Positions 18,249 to 27,380 are shown, counted from the first letter of the stretch. The stretch: DNA of 64,000 nucleotides from Saprospiraceae bacterium (GCA_021604865.1 BQJU01000009.1:62001-126000), one strand, 5' to 3'. The notes: generated by a model not told the origin, from the letters alone. Made by a program: numbers and translations.

Positions 18249-19244
18249 TTAATGATTAGACTTGTTTTGCTGCCAAGTATCAATAATTTTCTGAATTTGA
18301 TTTTCTGATAATTTGGTAATTCGGGCAATCACCTCAAAAGGCAGACCTTCTTCATGGGCATTGATAATAATTTCTTTTTTACCTTGTTCTAGACCTTGTT
18401 CTAGACCTTGTTCTAGACCTTGTTCCAGACCTTGTTCCAGACCTTGTTCCAGACCTTTTTCTAGGCCTTCCTTTAGGCCTTCCTCTAATCCCTGCTCTTT
18501 AAAATAATTAAACACTAATTCTTCAAGTCCCATACCTTGATCTTTTTTTTGAAAGCTTGAATAAACCTCTTCAAATTTATTAAAATTTTCCTTATTCTCA
18601 AAACGAACATAGAATCGTAAAAAGTTCATTACCAGTCTAATTTTAGGTCTCTCTAACCCTCTTTCGAGTAATCTTTTCAAAATGCCCATCTTTAAATCCA
18701 GCAACTTTTTATCAGAGAGTTTTTTCCGGTCCAAAGCTATTCTTGCTGTTTCCATTACAGCTGCAAACGGGTTTGATTGATTTTGAAATATTGTGATGTC
18801 ATGGTCTAACAATTTGTAGCTATTGAACTTAAATCGAAGTTCTGTTCCCCAGACTTTTTCTTTATAGACTTTTGGTCTAAATTCAGGGTTATTGTCGGTC
18901 AATACTACTAATGTCGTTACTGGTAATTTATAACGGTCCCGAATACGATAAAAATACTCGTAAACACGTTGAGAGAAATGTTTGTCCTTATAGCCCTGTA
19001 TTTCGACATGGACCAAAATATGCCAAATGTGCCCGGAATGAAGACGTATTTTTATCAACTTATCCGCCACCCGCTTTTGACTAGCCGTTTCTGAAGATAA
19101 TTGTTGCAATTCCTTGTCAAGAAATTCAAAGCCCGCTTCAAAGTCAACCAAAGCAAATTGCTTGGGAAAGAAAAATGCCAGGAATTCAGGAAATAAATCT
19201 TCGATAGTCCCTTTCCACAACAAGTCAGGAGGGATAATATTCAT
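18249..19244 (-). CDS. Rpn/PD-(D/E)XK-type nuclease-transposase-like protein with Glu-Gln-Gly repeat tail
   Basis: A 331-residue protein of the Rpn/YhgA-like 'recombination-promoting nuclease' type. The N-terminus (LLWKGTIEDLFPEFLAFFFP) and the core ADKLIKIRL ... HILVHVEIQGYKDKHFSQRV fit the PD-(D/E)XK-like site (Asp, then VEIQ). TTLVVLTD is followed by YKEKVWGTELRFKFNSYKLL. The C-terminal part has a run of LEQG tetrapeptides (~255-292) encoded by 12-bp DNA repeats, and ends in a helix-turn-helix-like LPFEVIARITKLSENQIQKI. Such proteins are widespread, often multicopy, and thought to act in RecA-independent recombination. The start follows a normal intergenic gap. Confidence 0.8.
   Translation of the reverse strand: MNIIPPDLLWKGTIEDLFPEFLAFFFPKQFALVDFEAGFEFLDKELQQLSSETASQKRVADKLIKIRLHSGHIWHILVHVEIQGYKDKHFSQRVYEYFYRIRDRYKLPVTTLVVLTDNNPEFRPKVYKEKVWGTELRFKFNSYKLLDHDITIFQNQSNPFAAVMETARIALDRKKLSDKKLLDLKMGILKRLLERGLERPKIRLVMNFLRFYVRFENKENFNKFEEVYSSFQKKDQGMGLEELVFNYFKEQGLEEGLKEGLEKGLEQGLEQGLEQGLEQGLEQGLEQGKKEIIINAHEEGLPFEVIARITKLSENQIQKIIDTWQQNKSNH
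18381..18488. repeat. Nine 12-bp tandem repeats inside the Rpn-like gene
   Basis: Units are ACCTTGTTCTAG (three copies), ACCTTGTTCCAG (three copies), then ACCTTTTTCTAG and two diverged units. On the coding strand they encode repeating LEQG/LEKG/LKEG. Because 12 is a multiple of three, gain or loss of units would change linker length without a frameshift. Confidence 0.95.
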
Positions 19245-19288
19245 CAGAGAGAAGTTTTTGTAAGTATATTGTTGTGTGCGCGCTTTTT

Positions 19289-19326
19289 AAAAGGCCCCTG
19301 GACCATGAATCCAGAGGCCTTTCTTT
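19289..19326 (-). terminator. Rho-independent terminator of the SRPBCC/GyrI gene
   Basis: AAAGGCC-C-CTGGA pairs with TCCAG-A-GGCCTTT around a CCATGAA loop, and a T-run follows on the minus strand. It lies 16 bp past the stop at 19342. Confidence 0.8.
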
Positions 19327-19341
19327 TCATTCTTACACCTC

Positions 19342-20349
19342 CTAATTAAGGTGATAAACCACTTTAGTTAACCACTTATTCGGATCTGGCTCCGACTGAG
19401 GATCCGTGACGTATTCTTCAATTGCCGGTGGGCTAAAGGTTAAGTTATTTTCTTTAATGTACTCGTCCATGGCTATATGGGCAGCGCCGAGATTTTCATA
19501 AGGACCATAATAGTTGATCAACAATCCTTTACCTGCCGGCAACTCCACAGTGGTATAAGCATCCACTTCTACTTTTTTTGTAGTAGGAATAGCTGTGATC
19601 ATATCTGTTTCCTGTTTAGCTTCATCCCATGTATAATAAAGGCCGCTGGGCATACCTGCCATCTCGATGCCATACCCACCCAGAGCTTCAAAGATCTTGG
19701 GGAAGTTGGTTGCATACTGATCTGTAATTTCATCCATAGGTATCGTTGCCCGAATGCCTACATAAAAGCGCTCCGGTAAATCTATTTGTTCGATATCAAA
19801 AGTGGCGTTGGCTCCTTCTTCAGCTTTGGCTTCCACATAAGCTTTCAATAATTCCAATCCACGATCAAAATCTTTGCCAATAGCACCTTCTGCATCCTGG
19901 AAAAGTAAAAATGCATTCATTGGAAAGGGAACACTACCTTCAAAACCCCAGGTAACATTGGTTCCTTTTTCAAGCTCTTCAAATTTAAACATCCCATCAG
20001 ATGATCCCATACCTTCAAAATCAACTTTCGTTTCGATAGCAGTAGTCGGTGTACTTGAAGTAATGGTCATTTTTCCATTGCCGGCTTCTTCAGCGGTCCA
20101 GGTATAAGATGCTCCATTACCAGTAGATGTTTCGCCCATAACAACCTTCATTGTAGCATCCATTTCTTTCCAAGGAGACCAGGACTCCCAGGTACTTAAA
20201 TCATTAACTGTATTAAACACCAAATCAATTGGCGCATTCATTGCCATAGACCGTTCCACCATCATCTTCTTGGGAGCAATAGCACCCATGATTAGCAAAA
20301 TGGCAATCAATACTCCCAGGACAATACCAACAATTTTTAAGGCTTTCAT
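19342..20349 (-). CDS. SRPBCC-domain protein with GyrI-like (effector-binding) domain
   Basis: A 335-residue membrane-anchored protein. I place the start at 20349, where MKALKIVGIVLGVLIAILLI begins with a membrane anchor; the frame stays open another 41 codons upstream in AT-rich DNA without a likely start. Residues ~25-165 are a polyketide_cyc/SRPBCC (START-like) domain: MVERSMAMNAPIDLVFNTVND, STWESWSPWKEMD, and VTWGFEGSVPFPM. Residues ~185-335 are a GyrI-like small-molecule-binding domain (ERFYVGIRATIPMDEI ... AIPTTKKVEVDAYTTVELPAGK). The combination is common in Bacteroidota. The ligand is unknown. Confidence 0.85.
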   Translation of the reverse strand: MKALKIVGIVLGVLIAILLIMGAIAPKKMMVERSMAMNAPIDLVFNTVNDLSTWESWSPWKEMDATMKVVMGETSTGNGASYTWTAEEAGNGKMTITSSTPTTAIETKVDFEGMGSSDGMFKFEELEKGTNVTWGFEGSVPFPMNAFLLFQDAEGAIGKDFDRGLELLKAYVEAKAEEGANATFDIEQIDLPERFYVGIRATIPMDEITDQYATNFPKIFEALGGYGIEMAGMPSGLYYTWDEAKQETDMITAIPTTKKVEVDAYTTVELPAGKGLLINYYGPYENLGAAHIAMDEYIKENNLTFSPPAIEEYVTDPQSEPDPNKWLTKVVYHLN

Positions 20350-20539
20350 TTTATTTTTTTGTTTGTTTAAAAAGGCTTTAGCATTCAAATTTAAACAAAA
20401 AAGTTTAATATTCAAATATTTTAAAACAAATATTATTTTATTTAATGTTTTATAAGGTAAGTAAACACCCAATTCACATCAATTTTCATTTCCAAACCGA
20501 AATTGCTTACTTTTCCGAAAAGTTTGCAGTCAGACCCTT

Positions 20540-23500
20540 ATGAAAAACCTCCAAATTCTACTTTTTTTCATGCCATTCCTGTTTGTTGTCCCCATGTTGG
20601 GACAATCAGACGATATTCATATCAAAGTCTATGATTTTGATGAAGGCCTAAGCCATCGGAACGTTTTTAAAATCCAGCAGGATACCAACGGGTTCATTTG
20701 GGCAGCCACCATCAATGGACTAAATCGCTTTGATGGCTATAACTTTATTCAGTTTAATAGCCAGGATCCCCTTCACGCTATTCCCTATGATGTGATATCT
20801 GATATGTCCATCGACAAATCCAACCAGATTTGGCTAGCTAATCCGGATTTCCTTACCCTGTTCAATCCGCAAAACAAAAAAAGCCAAGTCGTCCAGATCA
20901 AACAAGGCGATCTTGTAAGGCGGGAATCACAGGTACCCTACAATCTATATATCGATAGTCACAAGCAGTCTTGGATGGCTGTTTATAACGAAAAGTCAGG
21001 CAATACAAATATCCAGATTCTTCACCCTGATGGGCAATTAGAAGAAGTCCTACAGCCTGATGGTCAATACCCTAAACGCCCAATCATTGAATGGAATGGG
21101 TCTTTTTTTATCGGGGCATTTGAAAATGAATTGTGGCAACTCGACCGCCAGCATAATGTGATCAGTAAACAGGCTATTCCTCTTGAAAGCGCAGATCGCT
21201 CTTCTCTTAGAATTATTCAATTGCAGGAAATTGATGGTCACTTGTGGATGTTGACTGCAAATGGAAAGATTTTTGAATACCTCCCGGATCAAGCGGTTTT
21301 CCGGCCCCACCCGATCAACCAGGTATTAAGCAACCCATTTGTGGCTACAGCATTTCTAATAGAGGACCATGGAGATATCTGGATCGGTGGCCGGGGCATT
21401 CTTCTTCATTATAATGCACTTTCCAAAAAGGTTACCAATTATGACAATACGATTCGGCAAACGGTAAAAAACACCTGCATTTATCGTCAATTTTTTCTTG
21501 ATCAAACTGGCGTAATTTGGGTAGCCTCTGATTTTGGGATGATCAAAATTGTAAAATCTGACGACTTGTTTCTTCAATATTTAAGCGGAGGAAGTGAATA
21601 CTGTAGCGACGTTTATTGTAGTACCCGTGGCATTACCGAAGACGAGCTAGGCCGTATTTATATGAGTTATTACAATTCCATCCATTTGCTCGATCCGGTC
21701 ACCAATGCGATACGGCCATTATTTCCTTCCAATGATTATTTCAACTTTCCCTTTGGTATCCAGTACCACCGAGGAGCTATCTGGACAGGCAATGGGTTGC
21801 GTATAGATTTGACAACCTTAAAAGTCGACACCATTTTTTCCAAACCCAACGTCGACCTGGGGGTAGTATTGGTTGATCAGGACCAGGAATTATGGTTTGG
21901 CTATCAACATTGGCTTTACATTTACAATACGGATACTAAAAACCTACGTGCCTTTGAAGATACGCAGGGCCAATGGGATAGCCTTGCAGGGAGGATCAGC
22001 CACTTGTTTCAGCGGAAAGACAGTCCTAATATCTGGATATCCACGATAAGCAATGGCGTATTTAAAGTAGATAAAAACAAGGGCCGTCTGGCTCATTACA
22101 GTGCGGATGAGGATAGCCCAATACAACTTACTCACAATCGTATCAATGCCGCATACGAGGATAAATTTGGCTATTTATGGCTGGCTTCCGCCAATGGATT
22201 AAATCGACTTGATCTAAAGAATGAACAAATAGAAACCTTTACCACCAAAGATGGCCTGCCCAATAGTTTTATCAATGGGTTGTTATCCGAAGGAGATACC
22301 TGTATGTGGGTGAGTACAGACAACGGCCTTAGTCGGTTTTGTCCTTCACCAAAAGAAGTAAGCAATTTTTTTGTTGAGGATGGGCTTTCCGCCAATGAAT
22401 TCAACCGCATTTCATTTTACAAAGCGGCCAATGAACGCATGTATTTTGGTGGCCTCAATGGAGTCAATGCCTTCTTTCCAGGAGATCATTTCAAAACCCA
22501 TAAAGATCACCAACAGGAAGCCGTCTTATTGTTAACCTCATTTACCCGGCTTGATGGAGGCATAGATAGCCTGAGTGTTCAAAATTTCGGATTAAAAAAT
22601 CAAGAAGATATTTATTTAACCTACCAGGACAAATTATTTACTTTTTCCTTTACGCTGGCTGATTATCGCAATCCTTCACAAAATACCTACAGTTTTATGC
22701 TGGAAGGTTTTGAAAATACCTGGTCTTCCCCCAATACGATCAATTCCGTCCGCTACAACAATATTCCTGCCGGTAATTACACCTTTCGGGTCAAAGCACG
22801 CGCCGGACAATCTGAATGGAGCAAGCAGGAGCTGGCCATTCCAATCCACATCTCAGAAGCTTATTACAATACCTGGCCTTTTCGTATCCTTTGTGTATTG
22901 TTAATCCTTGGTTCAATCTGGGCCATCATGCGCTATCGGATCATCCTGATTAAAAAAAGAGAAAAGGAATTGGAAGGTATCGTCAAAGCACGCACTCAGG
23001 AACTGGAAAAAGAAAAACAAAAATCTGAGGAACTCCTACTCAATATCCTACCTGCTGAAACAGCCAATGAGCTCAAAACCCATGGCTTTGCCAAAGCCAA
23101 GCGCCATGAGCTGGTCACCGTTATGTTTTCTGATTTTAAAAACTTTTCCCGCATCGCTGAGCAGCTCGAACCAGAAGATCTGGTCGCAAAAATTGATTTC
23201 GCCTTTCGGGCCTTCGACGAAATTATCGACAAATATGGCCTGGAAAAAATCAAAACCGTTGGAGACGCCTATTTGTGTGTAGGTGGAATATCCAGTGATG
23301 ACAGCGATGAAGCGATGCGCGTTGTAAGTGCAGCCCTGGAAATCCAGGAGTTCCTGAAAGCCAACGCCGTAGAAAAAAAATTGCATCAGCACCCTTATTT
23401 CGAAGCGCGTCTTGGTATCCATACCGGTCCACTAGTAGCCGGCATTGTGGGCATCAAAAAATTTGCTTACGATATATGGGGCGATACGGTCAACATCGCA

Positions 23501-23686
23501 TCTCGTATGGAAACCAATGGTGCCGTGGGTAAAGTCAATATATCTACCACCACTTTCGAATTGATTCAGGATCGTTTTCATTGCAAATACCATTCACAGT
23601 TTACTGAAAACAATGCCGACATTGGGATGTATTTTGTATTAGGGCCGAAGGATGATAATGGCGTCCCAAGTTTAAACCAAAAATAA
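20540..23686 (+). CDS. Periplasmic Reg_prop/Y_Y_Y beta-propeller sensor with cytoplasmic adenylate cyclase output
   Basis: A 1048-residue transmembrane sensor. After a signal sequence (residues 1-21) come the Reg_prop beta-propeller repeats (QDTNGFIWAATINGLNRFDG, EDKFGYLWLASANGLNRLD and others) up to ~residue 650, then a Y_Y_Y domain (~690-770). One membrane helix lies at ~778-800 (ILCVLLILGSIWAIM) with a coiled coil (~805-835) after it. The class III cyclase is at ~855-1030. Metal Asp residues are in FSDFKNF and TVGDAY, purine-selecting Lys in EKIKTVGD and Asp in YDIWGD, and the Asn/Arg pair in VNIASRME. Lys plus Asp predicts ATP as substrate. Hybrid sensors with this periplasmic part normally have a histidine kinase output. 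Confidence 0.93.
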   Translation: MKNLQILLFFMPFLFVVPMLGQSDDIHIKVYDFDEGLSHRNVFKIQQDTNGFIWAATINGLNRFDGYNFIQFNSQDPLHAIPYDVISDMSIDKSNQIWLANPDFLTLFNPQNKKSQVVQIKQGDLVRRESQVPYNLYIDSHKQSWMAVYNEKSGNTNIQILHPDGQLEEVLQPDGQYPKRPIIEWNGSFFIGAFENELWQLDRQHNVISKQAIPLESADRSSLRIIQLQEIDGHLWMLTANGKIFEYLPDQAVFRPHPINQVLSNPFVATAFLIEDHGDIWIGGRGILLHYNALSKKVTNYDNTIRQTVKNTCIYRQFFLDQTGVIWVASDFGMIKIVKSDDLFLQYLSGGSEYCSDVYCSTRGITEDELGRIYMSYYNSIHLLDPVTNAIRPLFPSNDYFNFPFGIQYHRGAIWTGNGLRIDLTTLKVDTIFSKPNVDLGVVLVDQDQELWFGYQHWLYIYNTDTKNLRAFEDTQGQWDSLAGRISHLFQRKDSPNIWISTISNGVFKVDKNKGRLAHYSADEDSPIQLTHNRINAAYEDKFGYLWLASANGLNRLDLKNEQIETFTTKDGLPNSFINGLLSEGDTCMWVSTDNGLSRFCPSPKEVSNFFVEDGLSANEFNRISFYKAANERMYFGGLNGVNAFFPGDHFKTHKDHQQEAVLLLTSFTRLDGGIDSLSVQNFGLKNQEDIYLTYQDKLFTFSFTLADYRNPSQNTYSFMLEGFENTWSSPNTINSVRYNNIPAGNYTFRVKARAGQSEWSKQELAIPIHISEAYYNTWPFRILCVLLILGSIWAIMRYRIILIKKREKELEGIVKARTQELEKEKQKSEELLLNILPAETANELKTHGFAKAKRHELVTVMFSDFKNFSRIAEQLEPEDLVAKIDFAFRAFDEIIDKYGLEKIKTVGDAYLCVGGISSDDSDEAMRVVSAALEIQEFLKANAVEKKLHQHPYFEARLGIHTGPLVAGIVGIKKFAYDIWGDTVNIASRMETNGAVGKVNISTTTFELIQDRFHCKYHSQFTENNADIGMYFVLGPKDDNGVPSLNQK

Positions 23687-23909
23687 GCGAAACGTTCCAT
23701 TACAGACGTCAAAATCAATACAATCAGATAGGCCATTTAATAGAGTTGGTTCAGGAAAATAAACGTTCAAATTCCCTGAAGTAACGCTAGTGTGATTGAA
23801 AGGAAAATGCCTGCAATCTTCTCCCTACACACCAAAATTTCACCTTTCTACATCTATTCAACAAAGGTTTGGCCAAACCAAAATTTTCCATCATTTAAAC
23901 TTTCAGATC

Positions 23910-24821
23910 ATGGATGTTTTAAACGCAAACATCAGTGGCACTACTCTGCTGCTGACGGTTGGAGCTATGGCCTTATGTATAGGCGGGATCATCTTTTTAT
24001 TCCGATTTTTTTTGAATAGAAAGGGTCGGGAGAAACCGTCGCCGACAGCAAGGATCATTCCCTTCCAAAAAAAATACCCGGTATTTGATGTGTTTAGGCT
24101 GAGTAATCTATTTTTTAAGGTAGGGTTGGCTTTTACCCTCGCGCTCTCTGTGCTTTGTCTGGCCTGGACGACTTATGAACCGGTTGATAATTTTGCAGGA
24201 AATTTAGATTTTGAAGTAGGTTTGATTGAGCTTGACATGCCTCGTACACCGCCACCGCCACCGCCTCCTCCGCCTCCACCACCGCCAATAATTGAAGAAG
24301 TACCACCAGAGGAAATCCTCGATGATGAAACGCCAGACTTTACCGATACCAGTATTGATATAGATACAGAAGTCTTTGCGCCAGAACCGGTAGCACCCGT
24401 GGTACCTGATAAGCCATTACCCCTACCACGGCAAGAGGAAACGGTAGAGGATATTGTCAAATTTGTACAGGAAATGCCTCGTTTCCCAGGTTGCGAGGAG
24501 TTATCGATGAGTATGCAGGAGAAAAAAGCGTGTGCAGAAAGTAAACTGTTGGCTTTTATATCCAAACACATCAATTACCCCACCATGGCCCGGGAGAATA
24601 ATATTGAAGGGACGGTTGTGGTTCAGTTTGTAGTAGAAAAGAACGGGTCAATTAGTAATATCAATCTGGCCCGCGATATCGGAGGGGGTTGCGGCAATGA
24701 ATCATTGCGGGTGGTTAACCTGATGATCGAACAAGGCATGAAGTGGAGTCCCGGCAAACAGCAGGGGCGTCCGGTACGGGTGCAGTTTAACTTGCCAGTC
24801 CGGTTTAAGTTGCAACAATAA
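23910..24821 (+). CDS. TonB-family energy transducer protein
   Basis: About 303 residues from ATG 23910; the longer frame from 23796 adds an implausible leader. Two membrane helices (about 10-32 and 65-85) are followed by a periplasmic linker containing a run of prolines (PRTPPPPPPPPPPPPP, near residue 110) and acidic segments. A TonB C-terminal domain (~205-303) starts with EMPRFPGCEE and contains INYPTMARENNIEGTVVVQF and RDIGGGCGNESLRVVN. The cysteines and the RFPGC motif match both TonB repeats of the 14103 gene. It probably couples the proton-motive force to an outer-membrane transporter, perhaps with ExbB/D encoded elsewhere. Confidence 0.88.
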   Translation: MDVLNANISGTTLLLTVGAMALCIGGIIFLFRFFLNRKGREKPSPTARIIPFQKKYPVFDVFRLSNLFFKVGLAFTLALSVLCLAWTTYEPVDNFAGNLDFEVGLIELDMPRTPPPPPPPPPPPPPIIEEVPPEEILDDETPDFTDTSIDIDTEVFAPEPVAPVVPDKPLPLPRQEETVEDIVKFVQEMPRFPGCEELSMSMQEKKACAESKLLAFISKHINYPTMARENNIEGTVVVQFVVEKNGSISNINLARDIGGGCGNESLRVVNLMIEQGMKWSPGKQQGRPVRVQFNLPVRFKLQQ

Positions 24822-24845
24822 AAACGGATAGCCCCCCTCCGCCCC

Positions 24846-24883
24846 GGGTGGTAGACCTTTGTTAATACTTCGGTCTACCACCC
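24846..24883 (+). terminator. Perfect 12-bp hairpin after the TonB gene
   Basis: GGGTGGTAGACC (24846-24857) pairs perfectly with GGTCTACCACCC (24872-24883) across a 14-base loop. It lies 25 bp past the TonB-gene stop. No T-run follows, so termination is probable but not certain. Confidence 0.6.
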
Positions 24884-25021
24884 AAGGGTCCCACCAAATA
24901 AGCTCTAAAAGTTCAAAAGGTATCCCCCTCTCTGTACTAATGTGGAAAACTTCCTCCCGCTTTTCGCCTGGGATAGACAATCATTTCCTACCTTTGAAGA
25001 TTAACCAAACCGTAAATCGGT

Positions 25022-26461
25022 ATGAAGGTAAAAAAGCCTCAGTTGTCGCTAACTTGTTGTTTTATTTTATTTTTTTGCTTTTGTACTGGTCTATGCTCCT
25101 TAGCATTAGCCAACAATCCTAGCAGTACCGTTCCTGAATACAGGGACGAAGAAGTAGAACTCCGGCTTAAAAACATGGAGGGATTTATCGTAGAACCTCG
25201 CTACGAAAGTGTGGTCAAGGCCTACATCAGAGGCTATGTAGTGCGCAACCGTAAGAGCGCCGAAATCATTTTAGGTCGTACTGTAGTCTATTTTCCGATA
25301 TTTGAAAAATACCTGAGAGAGCATGGATTACCCGAGGAGTTAAAATATTTATCTGTCGTGGAGTCTGCCCTCAACCCACGTGCTGTCTCCTGGGCCGGAG
25401 CTGTCGGATTGTGGCAGTTTATGCCCGATACAGGTAGAGCTTATGGATTGCGTATTGATAGCCAGGTGGATGAACGGTGTGATCCGCAAAAATCGACATT
25501 GGCTGCCATTGAATATTTGCGCCACCAATATGAATATTTTGGCGACTGGGCACTGGCCCTGGCAGCTTATAATTCTGGCCCTGGCCGGGTAAGGCGTGCC
25601 ATAAAACGCGCTCGCAGTAAAGATTTCTGGAAGTTGCGGAAGTACCTGCCTCGTGAAACCCGCAATTATGTTCCAGCTTTCATTGCAGCATCTTACCTCG
25701 CAAAATATTTTGAAGCCCATAACTTACAACCTTTATATCCAGAACTGGATTTGCAGATTACGGATGCTGTCCGTATTGATCATTATATCAGCTTTTATCG
25801 GCTGGCTCAAATCACTGGTCTATCTCTGAATGTCATCAAAACCTTGAATCCAGCATACGAAAACGACTATGTTCCGGAAACTAAAGGAGGAAGCTTTGTG
25901 ACCCTACCCCAGCGGGTGATGCCTTCGTTTCAAAATTACCTGGATATCCGGAGTTCCGATCAGCAGGTATTTGATCAGTATTACACCACGGTTCTTGTTT
26001 CTCAAGGATCTAATTCTGAATCCTATCCCTACCATCTGTTGATCGTAGAAGAGGGAGAACAATTGGAAGAGCTGGCAACAGAATTTGGGTGTACTGTGCA
26101 CCAACTGATGGCCTGGAACGATCTAACCAGTCGGATACTCGAATCTGGACAAGAACTGAGAGTCTATAAGGCCCGAACAGAATTGGACAGGGAGGAGCAA
26201 ATGTACACTCCGGTTGCACCCCTTACCCCCTCTGACATTAGTGAACTTCAGGCAGTAAGCCAAACCTCTTTACCCTACTCCTTACCTGCAGTTGAATACT
26301 TATACGTGCACTATACCCTACGTAAAAAGGAAACGCTGGAGGGTATGCAAAATAAATTTTCCACTGTTCCGATGGAAGAAGTAGCGGCTAAAACTGATCG
26401 CAAATCACGCAAGGCAAATAAGTCGGTTCGAATTCCCATTGCTAAGGTTTCGATGAGGTGA
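25022..26461 (+). CDS. MltD-like lytic transglycosylase with LysM
   Basis: A 479-residue secreted peptidoglycan-cleaving enzyme. A signal peptide (~1-30, PQLSLTCCFILFFCF ... ALAN) is followed by a helical pre-domain and an SLT goose-lysozyme-type catalytic domain at ~95-215. The catalytic Glu is in SVVESALNPRAVS, followed by GAVGLWQFMP and ALAAYNSGPGRV, the usual family 1 motifs. The C-terminal half has at least one LysM-like peptidoglycan-binding unit (IVEEGEQLEELATEFGC.V.QLMAWNDL, ~340-385). The domain order is that of MltD. It remodels the wall in the periplasm. The short gap to the TonB gene contains a hairpin. Confidence 0.93.
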   Translation: MKVKKPQLSLTCCFILFFCFCTGLCSLALANNPSSTVPEYRDEEVELRLKNMEGFIVEPRYESVVKAYIRGYVVRNRKSAEIILGRTVVYFPIFEKYLREHGLPEELKYLSVVESALNPRAVSWAGAVGLWQFMPDTGRAYGLRIDSQVDERCDPQKSTLAAIEYLRHQYEYFGDWALALAAYNSGPGRVRRAIKRARSKDFWKLRKYLPRETRNYVPAFIAASYLAKYFEAHNLQPLYPELDLQITDAVRIDHYISFYRLAQITGLSLNVIKTLNPAYENDYVPETKGGSFVTLPQRVMPSFQNYLDIRSSDQQVFDQYYTTVLVSQGSNSESYPYHLLIVEEGEQLEELATEFGCTVHQLMAWNDLTSRILESGQELRVYKARTELDREEQMYTPVAPLTPSDISELQAVSQTSLPYSLPAVEYLYVHYTLRKKETLEGMQNKFSTVPMEEVAAKTDRKSRKANKSVRIPIAKVSMR

Positions 26462-26882
26462 AGTGGATGATATTGTGAGCGTGTGATTTCAGATCTTTTC
26501 AAAAGGTGGGAGGGTTCCAGCTATTCCATTTTTCTATTACCTTCCATCCTTTCACCGCCATCATTCTAATCTTATCCAGAATTCCATTCTAGCATTTTTA
26601 AATTTTTAAAAAAAAGTTCATCAGGATATAATAATCTGTAAACCACGCCCGTTTCTATATAGAATTTTTTATTCAACAACTCAAAACCCTCGTCTATCGG
26701 TACAGATCATTTACACTTATTAAATAATTTTTAACCGATAACTTCCCGCATGACGATAGGCTTACATTTTTTCTAAAACATATTGGTGCAGTTCTGATGC
26801 TTTAAGCCCAATAGACCAATGAAACCATCACACGTTTAGAGCTGTCATCACTAAGAGAAAACTTCCTTATAAAAATTTGTTA

Positions 26883-27380
26883 GCGGCCCTTGTGGCCAAA
26901 CTCCCTTTCCGAAGCAAAAGGAAAGTGGGTTTAATGGCGATTATTCAGGGAAAAAGTACGTAGCAACAGTTACGTGCTCCCCCTCCTGACCGATAATCAC
27001 CTGAACATGCTATATCCTGTAATGAACGTCAAGGTAAAAGATATATAAGTGCATTATGGAGCACTAAGATGCACGAACCATTGAGAGAGTAGTTTGAACC
27101 AGCAGCGGACAGGGAAACCGGTAAGTCGGTTCCCTACCGCTGCCTTTAATGATTAGAGTTGTTGTACAAGGGGCATGGCAACACTATTGTTGGTTCTTTG
27201 AAATTCAGTGGTCAAAAAAAATAATTTATTTTCCGGAACGATCTGTAATCACATACAAGTATAACGCCACAAAGCCCAAAAGTCCGTCCCTATACAACAA
27301 ATTACAGATTGGTTAACTAGTCATAATCCCCAAAATTGCTATCAAATACAGGGCTTTTCACGAGGTCCTGTATTTTTTTT
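26883..27380 (+). ncRNA. Candidate structured non-coding RNA (hairpin series ending in a terminator)
   Basis: In order: a CTTTCC/GGAAAG stem (26905-26910 with 26920-26925); a 7-bp stem GTACGTA/TACGTGC (26957-26963 with 26972-26978, one G-T pair); GTGCAT/ATGCAC (27049-27054 with 27069-27074); and a 16-bp hairpin with small bulges from 27102 to 27143, GCAGCGG at the base and CCG/CGG at the top. After these, a long-range perfect 9-bp stem ATCTGTAAT/ATTACAGAT pairs 27241-27249 with 27301-27309. A rho-independent terminator closes the region at 27346-27380. No protein fits. I do not recognise tmRNA, RNase P RNA, SRP RNA or a known riboswitch. The 5' end is not defined, and that the hairpins form one transcript is an inference. 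Confidence 0.4.
27346..27380 (+). terminator. Rho-independent terminator ahead of the DUF937 gene
   Basis: ATACAGG (27346-27352) pairs perfectly with CCTGTAT (27367-27373) and runs into eight T residues. It ends about 90 bp before the DUF937 start, and no coding gene lies in the ~880 bp upstream, so it points to a non-coding transcript or a very long 3' region of the transglycosylase gene. Confidence 0.8.

Noticed and set aside
18381-18488. Array of separate repeat-spacer elements
   Set aside because: The 12-bp units are in frame within a gene and encode an LEQG tail, so they are a coding minisatellite.
18249-19244. An insertion sequence containing the Rpn-like gene
   Set aside because: No terminal inverted repeats or target duplications were seen at the flanks, and Rpn proteins are usually chromosomal genes.
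20540-23686. A pyrimidine cyclase (PycC) partner for the PycTM-like gene
   Set aside because: The cyclase has the Lys (EKIKTVGD) and Asp (YDIWGD) that select ATP in class III enzymes, and a periplasmic propeller sensor unlike PycC.
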